A stretch of 64,000 bases of DNA from Fasciolopsis buskii (taxonomy: Eukaryota; Platyhelminthes; Trematoda; Plagiorchiida; Fasciolidae). Positions 23,111-35,895 of the stretch are shown here, one piece after another. The DNA is taken from the NCBI GenBank assembly GCA_008360955.1, contig LUCM01004208.1, forward strand, positions 1 to 64,000, read 5' to 3'. The position numbers and the translations under genes were made by a program. Every line of letters begins with the position of its first letter. The first letter of the stretch is position 1. The notes beneath the pieces are model-generated. The model saw only the letters and a list, made by a program, of their open reading frames with translations, was not told the DNA's origin and made no database searches.

Positions 23111-25079
23111 GTCCATGAGCCTTGTTTCACATTTTTGCGTTTGCCATTTTATTTTTCGCTCTCATATTTTGTGACTAAAATGTGGCGTTATTTATTGTAC
23201 GCAGAAGACTATATAATGCAGTACAATACGGCTGTGGCAAGAAGGCAAAATCAATTAGTCATTCATCAAGTTAGACAATCTAAACTGGTTCGTTCAACAT
23301 AATCATCTAAATAGACGGCTTCCAACTTATATTTAAGCCCGGTAAACCATTTAGCTGCGCACTTTGCAATCGTTTCGGGCCGCGTGATCGTTATCATTCA
23401 TCTTGTTCCTTCTCGTTACATTGACCCGACAGTCTTGGACGAAATTTTAAGTTCCAGATCTCCAAATGAGTTGTCCTATCCGGTGGGAGATCGTGATTTG
23501 GTGCTCGACCATTGCAACGAAGCCCGGTTCGTCCTTCACAGATTACATCCTGACCTAGCAACACGTTCGATTTTGGTTTGAATCTCACTGCTCCTATTTC
23601 AAAAGATACAAATATCGATATGTATAGCATGCCTCAGAGTTTCACTCCCGTCAGTTACTCTGCAACAATTTAGTGATACCTTATCTACAAGCAGTTTTTT
23701 GTTCTTTACAAAAATCTGTTTTTGGTGCCAATTTTGACATACATTGAATTTACTTGAAGAATGCAAACTTCGATATTTTGGATTATTTCTGAAAATCATA
23801 TTTTTACACTTTCTACAATAACTGGTTTTCATGTATTCTAGAGCTACCTTTTTGCGTTTGTGCAGGATTTTTATTTTTGATAGCAATCCACGGGTATCTT
23901 ACCTTTGTATGTTTAAAACAAACAACATTCGAGCAGTAAAGCGAATAGAGTTCGAAGTGTGTGACCAGTGACCACATGCAAAGTTTTTCATAATCTCACT
24001 GGAGTACCAAATGTTCTATCGTCGAATTAGACGGATACAGTGGATGTGTAACCAGAATAAATTTAACGCTAGAAAAACATGCGAAGACACGATTTACTAG
24101 ACACAGGCGATCTCAGATGCCAAAACACTGAGTGCAGATGTAATATAAAAATTTCTGAATTCAAGGAAGAAGTGATCCAAAAATAGAAGCGAGTTGGAGA
24201 CTATCGTAACAAACGGCGAGAGGAACGATGAGTTCGATGAAGCTAGCTCAAAAGAGTCAGTGTACTCAACTTGTCTGCCGTGCGCAATAGACAGTACAAA
24301 ACTCGGTAGAATGAAAAACATATTACCATGCAAGCAATCACACCGAATGAAAACAGAGCCGAAAGTAAAAATCGAATGCGGAGGTCGAAGCAGAAATTAG
24401 TGTCGCTACCAATGCAGCTTCAAAGGAGTCAGACTGGAAGTGGGTCCTGTAGTGTCAGAAACGAAAGTGTTTTGATGCTAAACCGAGCGGAACCAATGAT
24501 TAGAGTGGTTTTGGCATGTATAGACATATATGGTACAAGGCGGAGAGTTATGCTGAGGCCTGTAGTTAAGACCCAGGCAGCGTTCGTAAATAAACACTTA
24601 CAGTGGAAACCTGGAGATAACCGAGACCGGGTATTCAACAGGGACGTGCTAGACCGAGAGTGGTTGAATTTGCAAGTACTACTATAAAGGACTAGCAGCT
24701 GAATGCAGGAGGAGGAAAATTCAGTATCGCAACTGGGTGATATCGCATAGACCCCAATGTACCAAGAATGGGTTCAGGGCCTTGCGCAATAGGTAAAAAT
24801 TTAACGAGGAACTTGTGACCTCTGCCTACGACATCTTTGTTGTTAGGTGGTACGTCAAGACATACCAGAAGACGAAAAATAGAAGTACTGCAAACAGGAG
24901 AAACGCATTACTGTGAAAGGCAACAGCCTTCACGAAGAAGATACGGCGAGTATAACAGACGGGCCAGAAGTCGACAAAACATGTAGACCGGTAAGATGAT
25001 TTCAGAATAGGAAGTCGCAAGAAAAACCGCTATAGGAACCATTCTCTCCAAAAGAAATAAAATGAAAGTTAATTTAAAA
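23111..25079. other. No clear gene; possible 5' part of the next LINE
   Basis: No supported host exon. From about 24190 the plus strand becomes purine-rich with overlapping charged frames of 68 and 119 codons (24194-24400, 24328-24687). They run toward the endonuclease remnant at 25.1-25.7 kb, so they could be a decayed upstream ORF of that element, but I recognise no ORF1 domain. Confidence 0.4.
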
Positions 25080-25324
25080 GACGTGAAAACTCTTCGAGTG
25101 TTCTGCCAGAGGCAAGATACGAGCTGCAGATGTTACTTTGAAGTAGTCCAATGGAAGCAGGGTTAGAAAAAAGTAGATGAATTTAAACAATTAAGCTGGG
25201 CAAGTTTTAGCAGAAACTTTGCCAATCTCAGAAACGTAACTATCTGGAAACCACCATGTTTCACAGGTGCTGCAACGGCATTGCTAACCCCGTCGGCCAG
25301 CTGTATGTAATAGGATAGCAGACA

Positions 25325-25700
25325 GTGGAGTGGTCTAATTCATTAAATAAGGCTTGGCAGACAGAAATTGTGTACGGCAAAAAAGTCAGTTGTGCAGTTA
25401 TTGATAGGCGAATTGTGAGTAAAACAAGTGTCTTGTGTGTGTACAGAAGCCCGAAAGTTGACATGGAAAAGGACAAGTTCTGTGCAGTGGGCTGGAGCAA
25501 TTGGCGAAGAGTGGCAACTCACGGCTGATAGTTGGTGAATTCAGCTTGATGGGCGTGGATCGGAAAGTTTCTAATCGTTCACTAGGAATGGCAGAGGAAG
25601 AGTTCGTAGACTGAATGCATCAGACGGACTTGGTTTAACATATTGTTAAAAATCTTGTCTTTAGAATGGGCCCCGCCCATCACTGCTGGATCCGGGAATT
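25325..25700 (+). pseudogene. LINE endonuclease remnant
   Basis: The frame beginning at 25325 reads VLCVYRSPKVDMEKDKF (about 25432-25485), matching the xCVYRSPxSD segment of LINE endonucleases. After a frame change comes VGEFSLMGVDRK near 25531, equivalent to the GDFNxPGxDW motif. Then EEFVD, HQTDLV and a tail resembling the end of the domain (GPAHHCWIRELVSKK). Key aspartate and asparagine positions of the GDFN motif are changed to Glu and Ser, and in-frame stops occur, so no activity is expected. Confidence 0.62.
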
Positions 25701-26059
25701 AGTAAGTAAGAAAATGCCATTGACGGTTTACGATTTTTAGCTCACTCGGGTAAGAGAGCGATTGTGTGATGACAGAGTTAACCTTAGCCCGAAAAAGTCA
25801 AAATATTTCTCGAGCTTTCGTGAAAATTTGTCAGACTGAGCATGGTGGACCCCTTCTTTTCGGCCAAGGAGCTTAAAAAAGAAACATGACGGTATCAACG
25901 CGTCCTGGAGATGGAACGTGCTACCAGAACACGAAATTCCGGTGAACTGCTTCACATCATTCGCGCTACTGGTAAAAAAACATTAGGTATGTGCAGCTTG
26001 ATCTATGTGCCTTACAGTCTGCCTAACCACAACCAGGAGCGACATCATGTACGCTGAGT

Positions 26060-26632
26060 GGACCAATTTCAGGCACAATTTATCTGGTCCCAAGCATCAT
26101 CCCCTCCCATAGCTATTCTGGCAAGCGTCGAGTGGCTTGTTACAATAGATCCATCAACTGAGGCAGAAATCTCTAAGGAAATTCAAACCTCAGAATATGA
26201 ATTCTCTTTTCCAAACTCTATTTCAAACTGGAGGAATGGAACTGAGTAGAGAATTTCGAGTACGGTTCTCGAGGTTCTGGTGTTCCCAAGAAAATCCCTC
26301 ATTGTGAGGTAATCGATTCTTGGACGTGCACAGTGACTGCGCCAATCACAGGCGTGTGAGCCTAGTCTCAGTAGCGTCAAAGCTGCTTTCGACAGCCATT
26401 TGTCCCAGGTTTCACAACCTGAGTGAAGAACATATTCATGAATAACAGATTGAAATTCGTCTTACTCGTGGATGCGTTGATCAAGGTCTCATCCCGACAG
26501 GTGTTAGGGCAACATTTGGATTTCCAATGACCAGTGACCATCCCGTTCTTAGATATTCGTGTAGCCTTTGATTCTGTTGAGAGATCTGCACTCTGGCATT
26601 GTTAGTTGAGAAATGGAATACCTGAGAAGTGT
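26060..26632 (+). pseudogene. LINE reverse transcriptase, N-terminal part, degraded
   Basis: The plus strand carries, in shifting frames, NHRRVSLVSVASKLL (about 26340-26385), equivalent to the NHRGISLxxxxxKxL motif. It is followed by EEHIHE and RLTRGCVDQ (equivalent to GFRPGRGCVDQ). Just before the gap come FLDIRVAFDSV and RSALWH, then a LRNGIPEKC-like end. This FLDIKAAFDSVDR-type segment holds the first catalytic aspartate of the RT palm. Stops between blocks show it is inactive. Confidence 0.75.
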
Positions 26633-27179
26633 NNNNNNNNNNNNNNNNNNNNNNNNNNNNNNNNNNNNNNNNNNNNNNNNNNNNNNNNNNNNNNNNNNNN
26701 NNNNNNNNNNNNNNNNNNNNNNNNNNNNNNNNNNNNNNNNNNNNNNNNNNNNNNNNNNNNNNNNNNNNNNNNNNNNNNNNNNNNNNNNNNNNNNNNNNNN
26801 NNNNNNNNNNNNNNNNNNNNNNNNNNNNNNNNNNNNNNNNNNNNNNNNNNNNNNNNNNNNNNNNNNNNNNNNNNNNNNNNNNNNNNNNNNNNNNNNNNNN
26901 NNNNNNNNNNNNNNNNNNNNNNNNNNNNNNNNNNNNNNNNNNNNNNNNNNNNNNNNNNNNNNNNNNNNNNNNNNNNNNNNNNNNNNNNNNNNNNNNNNNN
27001 NNNNNNNNNNNNNNNNNNNNNNNNNNNNNNNNNNNNNNNNNNNNNNNNNNNNNNNNNNNNNNNNNNNNNNNNNNNNNNNNNNNNNNNNNNNNNNNNNNNN
27101 NNNNNNNNNNNNNNNNNNNNNNNNNNNNNNNNNNNNNNNNNNNNNNNNNNNNNNNNNNNNNNNNNNNNNNNNNNNNNNN
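26633..27179. other. Assembly gap (547 N)
   Basis: Run of N inside the second LINE, hiding most of its reverse transcriptase. Repeat collapse is a likely cause. Confidence 1.
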
Positions 27180-27420
27180 TGCGGCGACTTTCTTTGCTCG
27201 CCCACCGGTTTCTCCGAAGCATTGCTCGTGTTTGTTTGGAACATCGGATGAGTGAAGATGAGGTGCATCGTCATGTTTTGCGTGCAGACTTGGACACTCA
27301 GTGCATATGGCTTCTCGTTTTCTACCTTTTGGGCTAGTTTTACACATGCTTAACATAACTAGACGCCGACTTAGCCTTGATTCTGGAATCGACTGATAGT
27401 TCCTGTCTTTCTTATCTGAA
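27180..27420 (+). pseudogene. LINE C-terminal region, degraded
   Basis: The first frame after the gap reads RRLSLLAHRFLRSIARV then EHRMSEDEVHRHVL, matching the conserved post-RT segment (RKLxxFDHRCLRSIAR... EHRVSNxEVRRRVL) of flatworm LINEs. A second frame continues with GLVLHMLNITRRRLS, equivalent to GHVLRMPxxRLPRR. The order fits a continuous element across the gap. Confidence 0.72.
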
Positions 27421-27500
27421 TCCGAGGAATGAGGCTTGTGTTGGTTGTAGACGCTGCGAGATATGGCTCCGAATCGAAATCGGTGTCGCGAATGACGTAT

Positions 27501-29195
27501 GACCGGTCTGTTGAAATGGTGCCCCGTAAAAACACCGAGATCACCAGAACTGCTCAAGTCAGTGTAAAATATAGAAAAACCGGAAATTTGTCCACTGATG
27601 TGTTTTTAATTACAATTAGTTAAATCAAGACTTACATTGCGATCACAATTGCTCAACTGGTGGGCCACTAAGAAAGAACTTTCTGTTCGCTTCAGAACTC
27701 AAATTCACTTGCCACCGAGATCACCGAGATTCCAAAGCCACCGCTCACAGTTTGACGTCCAGTAATTTGTGCCAGCCGGTTAACAAAGCATTCGCCAATG
27801 AGTTTGGTTGATTGTTAGGTGTGAACAAATACCGGTTAACCAGGGACCTACCACTCACACTCAGATCGTCAAGAATCAATACCAAACAGTGTTGGTCTCA
27901 TATAATATCGTTCAAGTTCATGCTCCATACAGGAATTCCGCCATTATTGAATATTTTTACCTGAATTCACTCGATGTACTTGTCTTCAAAAAAACCGTAA
28001 TTCTTTAGTAAATACAATAACATTAGCTATTTGAATATAATCGAACATTACAAAAGGAAAATCAATACTGAGGAAATTAACAGTTCGCCTCATTGTTTTC
28101 GACCGTTTACGTGAAATTATCTGAGTAATATATAATGTAATATTCACTGATGAATAGGTTCAGGTGTTATATTCTCTATGGAAAACGCCGTCGGTCTTAT
28201 TGCCTTTTGCGTGGAAATGACTGAGTTATGTAATCGCATGAGCGTTGCTTTGTTAAAAGCTATGATCTTCCGGTCAGCACTGTGTTAATTAAGGTTTAAA
28301 GAACGATATGGGGTCAGCAGTGTGTTTAGTTGTAATCGATGTTTGCGCCATTGATGACCTTGAGTCATGATCAATCGATTTGATTAACCACTTGGGAATA
28401 TGTTCTGAAATCACTTGTGTAAACTATTGCTCCGTTCCGCCAATGTAAGAGTGACCGGGACTGCGAAAGAATTGATATACGTGGTGTGAAGCAGAGAGTG
28501 ACATCAGATTAGATTCACTTTGGTTCAGAATAATCCTCCGGGTGGTTGGCAAGATGCGATCGTCTGTGACTGGAAGTGAGCGGTTTATGACCCAAATGAG
28601 TTTGTGACGCAAGGCATTAAGAATGTGGCCTCTCTTGAAGACCAGTCTGGTGGACGCAGTTTTTCATAAAATTGTTCCTCCTACTAACGTGTACAACGTT
28701 CTTCGCTGCTTTGTAGATTGTATCGGTCGAGCAAAACGGAATCACCCTGAGAAATTGATTGTAAGATGAGGGAACGGGCTGGTGCCAAAACTGCTAAGCC
28801 GTTTTGTTTCAGTCAGATGAGCCACGTGACAATGAGGAGGGAAACGGGACTGTTTGTCAAGTCCGTCTTCACTCAGGTGAATGACACACGGACTAACGAT
28901 CTGATCGACTGCAGGCAAAAGGTGCCAGACGGAGAACCAACCATTCGCCTTTAGTCTGAAATGAAGACAAAGCGATCTGATTCTATGGGAAGCTCAAAAG
29001 TAAACTGCTGGGTGTTCAAAATAAAGGCCAAATGGAAGACTGTGCGCCCCTGTCACGAAGGTAATCTCTTAATGAGCCCTACCCTGTTCGATCGCATATA
29101 AACCGCTTGATTATGACAAACGAAACAGTCTTGTTGAACAGCCAGAGGCCATTTTGATTTTTCTTTCTATGCACATGTTAATAGCAGGAGATTGA
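27501..29195. other. No recognisable feature
   Basis: No repeat copy, exon or RNA gene that I can support. Confidence 0.5.
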
Positions 29196-29300
29196 ATGGG
29201 ATAATTCACCTTGTGATATCATCGCTCAACTCATGATGAAGAAACCATGGAAGCACTGTACAGCTGTTTTATCCTTGTTGGGATTCATATTTATTAGATG
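29196..29300 (-). repeat. SINE family T2, copy 4, 3' part only
   Basis: Matches the tail and core of copy 1 (plus-strand AACCATGGAAGCACTGTACAG is shared exactly) but stops before the tRNA-like head, so this is a 5'-truncated insertion. Confidence 0.82.
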
Positions 29301-32300
29301 GGGTGCGACTAAACGTGAGTGAAGATGATCGACTGAGGTCGCCAGAGTTAACAGGAGTGAAAATGAGATTATAAAATATCGACTGAAGTCATGAAATCTG
29401 CAGTATGTGCCAAATTATCGAATGGGTACTTTGCGTTACCAGTTTTCGCTTGTGCTACGTTACAAGACCAGAAAGTTGGCAATCAAGCCAACGCCCATTT
29501 AGGTTGAGGACAGAACATGACCATCATTAGGTGTTTTGGAATTTTGGCTGCTGGTGTGTGCCCACAGATACGTCCACGTACTCTCGGGCAGCGAAACTCG
29601 GGTCCACCTCAAAACATTATACCCGTTGGATGCATTGATGTTGGACTACTTTGGATTCCACCAGTTGCCCTCGAAGTTAAAATGTAGAGCAAAATTTACT
29701 TTCAGCGGCTTGGTATTAAGCTGATAAACCTGGAATCATTTGGGCTACACACACCCGATCGTGTTCATTACATTGAATTTTGTAATGAGCGTCATGGTGG
29801 TGAACAGTTACCAATGACTTGTTAAGAGAGTGGTGGGGTGATGTTCAACCAGTTCTGAAGAAGATTAATTCTGATTGTGGACTTGGTACACTTGTCTTGC
29901 TCAGTCCAGTAGAAAATTAGTCCAGCTGTGAAGTAAATTGGAATCCACGCGCTGCTATCTGTGCACTAAATAAGAATGCAGGTGAACTGGACTAAGCCGA
30001 TCAGCATTGGGAAACAAATTGCGATGTGAACAATTGATGTTTCGTCGTCTGATAAATTGTACTAGTACGACAAAATTCAAGTACCCACTCACGGAGGCAG
30101 GTTTTTATCTTCGTATTAGAAAAATCAGCTCTTCGGCTAAACAGAACCATCTTACGCAATTATGAACTACAGACCGATGATTAGCCGAGGCATAAACTTG
30201 GAAGAAAGGAGTTTACGATAAAACTACAGATAAAAACAGGGTGCAGATTGTGCATTGTGCGCGAACAGGTGATCTTAAATTCTGTCCAAACACCGGGGAA
30301 AATCAGCATTAAGACTTGCCGAACTGCAGCGGCAGCTGACAGTCGAAATCCCTCATAAATGACTGAGTGTGACAGGAATATTTTCTGGTGCGTATAGCAA
30401 ACATTTACGTAGTTTTGTAAACAAAACCTCACTATAGTACAAACTATGTCAAACGAAAACTCAGATGGATGGAATTCATGATCAGTGTTCCATAAATACC
30501 TTGCCAGTCGACCAGTTATTGGACAGCGATCAGGCTATGAAGAGATTCATTGGTGCATTGGAAACCAGAAAAACACTGTGCGCTAGCTGACTGCCCACTG
30601 TTGTTCCATGTGTCTATGCTTATATATCGGCGGGAGGGATTAGAATAGGGAAGATCAAATTCCGGGGAGGTTTGTAATCAAGTTGTTCTATCGAACGAAA
30701 AAATCAAAAGTCAAACTTTGTGCCTCAACTCCCGGAGTTCTGACGTTCAGTTCTTATTTTAAAAGTTGCATAACTGTAAGCTCATGGAAACGTTTTTGGA
30801 GAAGCTGACTGGAAACGGTCAAATGCGAATATCGCATTCATTTTTGATAGTGCCCGTGTTTACAGTAGAGCGTCTGACGCTCAACTGTCCAATTTTCAGG
30901 CAAGTAAGTAGAAACCATTCACTTCTTAATCCTATCATTGTTACCTCCAGGTTAAAACAGGTGCGTGCTATAGAAATTTTTTTCCCGTGTCTTAGCACAC
31001 ATTAGCCATAGCTTTGTTAAAAATACGGTTTTCCTTGGTAGATTCAAGACTAAAAGATACAGGCTGCAACTTACGGTGTTGCTGTACGGTCTGGTATGAA
31101 ATAAGATCACGTCTTTACACCGCGATTCACGTAATCGGTATTCATCCCCTTCTCTTCGTGGCACTATTGAATCTTGAAAATATGTACTTGTATCCCAAAT
31201 TTACATCCATTTTAGCATGCTACTAAACTTACTCATTGTTGCCTGAAATGAAACAGTCCATCTGAAAGTGCATCAAGTTAACCTGATTTGGACAGGACGA
31301 TAAGGCAATGGGATAAAATGAGCATCGTATAGGTAACCACGATCACAGGGAATATCAGTCGTCCAAAGACGGATCTAAGGTCCAAATGGATTTTTTGCTG
31401 GAAGAGGTTTCACAATGGTGAACTAATGAAACCACGATATAAACCGATGTCCAGCGCAGAGAAGTAGCATGTATGAATGAGAAACAGGTTGATTTGGCTG
31501 AGAAAGTGCGAGTAAAGTCAAAGGAACAATGGGAAAGCCTTCAGTGATGACTCATTCCGCTGGAAGATTTCGGTATGTTCCAAAGTCAGTTGTTGAGATG
31601 AATGATCTATTTATTCCTCAAGACCTGCGAATTTGAGAGTAACAAAAACGATGGGACTCATTCTGACGTATGGACAATCACTAATGGCTCACTAGGCACA
31701 GACTTTCGATGTATCAATCTGACGATGTTTACCTTAACTAGCGTCCAGATATTCATTTTTTAGTTGTATTTCTTCACATCAGATTTAATCATGGAGGTTC
31801 CAATAACCTTGAATTGATGACGTCTGCCTCGACAAAGCGGGACGAAGAGTGGATAGAAAAAATTAGCGTTAAACTGTGGCCTGGCAGTTACAAGGCCAAG
31901 TAGATTGGTCATCAAGGATTAGTGGTTTATTTTTGATACCCGAGAAATTTAATCACCCAAGGAACGAAGCTGACCAGCATGTCATTGACCCGAACAAACT
32001 ATTCCAACCAATGACAGTCAAACGGGATAGCATGTCCACTTGTTTACACTACAGGTCCTGGAGGTTTTAGACTATTCAATGTGAATCATTGTTGGTTTAG
32101 CCCCGTCGTTCTTGTCGTAGTTAGTAGGATTGTAAGATGAGGGTTTAGAATTATAACCAACCGATGACATCGGACGTGGTACCGGAAGAACAGTTCGGGT
32201 TTTTTGACATCACCAAGCTGGGCTAATATTTATAGTGAAAGAGGAACTTTGTGATATTCTCCAATGATTATCAAAATGCTAACGCGTTTTTGTACTTCAT

Positions 32301-35300
32301 TAAAGAAACAAAATCCGGCAGTTCAGTGCTGACGATTGACAGAGTTTTTATAATATTAAGTCCTGGGGTGCTTATCTTTTTCTCTTTTGGTGTAAGTCTT
32401 TGTGAATCATAAGAGCCAGCCGACCTGATCGTGTCACAGGCTACCACACGGACGGGCAGTTGAGATGGTACAGAAAAAACGCAGCTTATAGGAGCAGGTG
32501 AGCAAAATCAGATGCTTAAAATAGGGCCTAAATAATTGAGGTCATATTAATTGAAGTAGAAGCCGAAGTGATCTAACGGTATGCTGACATTCCTGTTTGC
32601 TAATTAGCGGTCGTCAATTGATCAACCTCGTGGCGCTCAAGCAGGAAGGTTGCTGGTTTGAATTCATCCGATGTCGATTTATCATCCCATAGCTGGGTTT
32701 TACTTTCGTCCTGGAAACCGTGTCTGTTGCTGTTTTGCTTTTCAAGAAGGCAGACATTGGAGGAAGTTACTGGGGAATCCAGTGGAACCAAGTGCCGACA
32801 CCTCCGTAGGCCGGGATTATAATTTCTGTCAAACTTTACTAGCCGAATAGTAGGTAATACGTCGTAATCTTCGTCCATGGATATGCACCATCCCGTCAGA
32901 GTTACCTCACTGGTGCATTATTTTATGCAGCGAAAATCTTCAAAGTAGGAGCAACCGGTTTTCATGAGGGCGTTGCAGTTTCAATGTTTGCTTCTCAAGT
33001 ATACGGTGACCTTGGATTCAAAATGAGAAATCACTTTAATGCAGACGTTCCAGACTCGACGACAGGATTTCAGCGCCTGCCGCTTGCGTGAATATGATGA
33101 ATGAGTCAGTTTTTCTAGCGAACAAATTTCCTACAGTCAGCAAAGTTCACACTATTTTTCAGCTCCTTAGTTAAGAATGTGCACATTTGCCGGCACGTGA
33201 ATCTCAATTGGATCCAGAAAATTCCCTCCATCTTTTATTACTTCAATGGCGGCCATGAGCAATCCGAGAATGATTTCTTTCGGTCGCGTGTTTAAGAAAT
33301 ATCGACACTAATAGGAGCACGGGGTGAAAGAAGAATTCCTTCTGATAGATGTCGGACGACTGAGCATTCATTTGGGTTGCGTACGAACCGAGGACGAAGT
33401 GCGCATAAGCAGCAGGTAGGTTGCGAGCTACTTGAAAACAAGGAATAACACTCGTTTCTTTTTAACGCATTCGCGGTACAACAATGAGTGCCGAACTAGG
33501 TACCAAGCCATTTTCTAGGATAAAGGAGGGCTGTATCAGCTGTCCCCACGTATATTCAGGACAGTTAAACAAAAATTGTAGACAACTTCTTCCATGAAAT
33601 CGGGCAGCCGGTTCCTGGAATTTCTAAGAGCAGATCATCTATTCATTCCGCTCAGAAGCAATCTGTACTAAATAGTTACCAAATCTGAAACATATACTAA
33701 CGATATGAAACAACCCATTTCATTCTGCGCAACCGAAAGTTTTCCAATGCTTCAGTAGTGAATTCCAAGAGATCTCAACTAACTTGTGCCTTGCGCTCTC
33801 ATTTTGATTTTCGAGGGGAGCATATGCATCATTCAAATGAAAAATGTTCCGTTATCCGGTTTTGCAATGTCCTGTAATGATACTACCAATAAAAAGTAAT
33901 TAGAGATTCTGCCTAGTCACTGGGGTGTTTCAGGTATCAGATTTGACTTGTGTGTTGATTCGACCGGAGACTGTATTGACTTTGGCGGCCGGGACACTGG
34001 CTGAATATGGATTTCACTGGAAACAACGTGTTTTTAACGAGCGCAAATTTCTATTCATTTGTTTTATTATAAGTTGTCGCAAACGATTCAATAATTCAAA
34101 TAAGGCACCCAATTTCTGAGGAAGTGCCAGAAGTGCTGAAGGCCTAAGCACCCAAACTTGTTACGTCACAGATGAAGTCCACCACTTGTGTTATTTGCAA
34201 CCAACTTGGTCGATTTTATAAATATGAGATGATCTTTACAATCGTGGTATCTTTTTGAATAGTTACATGAAGCACACGTTTTGGCGTCACAATAAAACTA
34301 GTCCCCCTTCACTTATCGAATTGGTCTTCTTGGAACTTATCAACATTAATGTAGTCCCCTCATGTCGCAAAGTGGTGTCATACCTAAATCGTCGTAAGTT
34401 CCCGGTTGGAGATTTAACTCCCTGAACCATCCGTAATGCAAGTGCTGAGCAGCCAGCTCTCGACCGCTGATTAATCACCGTGCGTGTTTTAATATAATCA
34501 AGTTCTACCAGGAATTTTCAGTGCATCTGTGCTTCCATGTGTAACAAATTGTAAAGAGTTGAAAATGTATTGCACGCGACACGTGCTTTTCCAATTCGCA
34601 AATTAAATAGAAGTAACTTGCACAGAAGTCTGAATAATGCAGACAACAATCTAATCGGCTAGGAAATGCATTTAGGTCCAGTTCAAATGAATGGCATAGC
34701 TAAGGGGGATTCAGAAAGCTGATCACACAACCCATAATGAATGACGAAACGTAATCAAACACCGAAAACTGTCTGCTCTTTATTTCATTCATCTTTCAGT
34801 ATTGCCTAGTTCGGCTTGGTTATTGCCCTTCGTACAGGCGTACTGACTTGATTCCAGACGGGTTTCCTCTCAGCCTTACGGAAAGCTGCAGGAGACTTCA
34901 TGGTAAGATTCAGCGTCTTGAAGATTTTAGTGGGAAGTTTTATGACTAATCCATCTTGACGCAGTATGAGGAAAACAACAGTCGGATCTCAAAATGTGAG
35001 CAATACAATTATATCCTAGTCAGCTAACAAGGGTTCCGGCTTTTGAGTGTTCTGTGTTTCGAATCACATTGGGCTTCGCTGCTTGAAGCCTAGTATGCTT
35101 TCCGACTTCACAAGATGTAAGTAATGTCGATAAAGTTCCAAACCACCAAGATTGCCAAGAAAGAAACTTCTGGTATCACTGAATCTTATTTTTCCCCATC
35201 AATCCTTCCATTCCATTGAGCGTTTGCTCCTTTGAACCTAAGGCACGTCGGGTCGGGCCTCGTTTAAGTGTAACACAATGCAAACGCAAATGAGTTTCGG

Positions 35301-35720
35301 CTTGGAGCACTTGCGGCTGTTACAGAATCTCGTCCAGTAATTTGATGCAATTAGTCCCCTCCAAGCGAAATCATTCACAATCAACTTGTCCGAATGAGTT
35401 TTAAACTGCAAAATCTTGACAAGTATGGGTGACACAAACGTACAAAGATAAAACTGAATGTCACGCCTTAATCGTCTTTCATTTTTTACTGCTTTTCAAC
35501 CTTTCAGCCTTCAGCTGTCTGACGGATGGAATTTTTGTCAGACAAAATGACAAATTTGCCAAGTTTCTTAATGACAATTAAGACTGAACAAATTTACGTT
35601 GCGATACTAGGAGAATGATTAATAAAGGTTCCGAAAAATGACAACTATTTTTTTAAGCTGAACTCCTTAAATCCTAGGCAGTGCTCAGAATAACTGTCCA
35701 TTCGGAGCTTGGTTAATGCA
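29301..35720. other. No recognisable gene
   Basis: About 6.4 kb with scattered frames below 100 codons. At 32560-32660 a B-box-like word (GGTTTGAATTC) has an A-box-like word upstream at non-standard spacing, and 34375-34480 has a similar weak minus-strand pattern. Both are too degraded to call. Confidence 0.45.
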
Positions 35721-35721
35721 A

Positions 35722-35895
35722 GAAATTATTCATCGTGCGACATCAACCATGAAAAAATCATGGGAGCATTGTGTAACTGTTTCTTCCTTGGAAGACATCA
35801 TCGGTAGTCCAAATCCACTGACCCCGAAAAGGAATGCAATCCTGGGTTGAGCGATTATGATATGAACGCTTTCGGTCACTCGGCCATCGGTTTTT
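35722..35895 (-). repeat. SINE family T2, copy 5, diverged
   Basis: Plus-strand order is tail (AAATTATTCATCGTG), core (ATGGGAGCATTGTGTAACTG, compared with ATGGAAGCACTGTACAGCTG in copy 1), then head remnants with a damaged B box and the CGCTTTCGGTCACTCGG segment equivalent to the D-arm side. Confidence 0.7.

Larger units (their letters stand above)
25080..27500 (+). mobile_element. Second LINE, decayed, interrupted by gap
   Basis: A non-LTR retrotransposon of another family than copies A and B, with domains in the normal order: endonuclease (about 25330-25700), reverse transcriptase start (about 26060-26632), a 547-N gap over most of the RT, and the C-terminal region (27180 to about 27420). 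The C-terminal segment has the LRSIARV and EHRMSEDEV words that I associate with common flatworm RTE/CR1-type elements. Stops and frame changes are frequent, so the copy is old. Upstream and downstream limits are approximate. Confidence 0.72.

Noticed and set aside
26481..27557. Long frames of 206-358 codons on both strands
   Set aside because: These also cross an N gap. Only the flanking LINE blocks on the plus strand carry information.
32560..32660. Third tRNA-derived repeat
   Set aside because: The B-box-like word is imperfect, spacing to the A-box-like word is wrong, and no partner copy was found.
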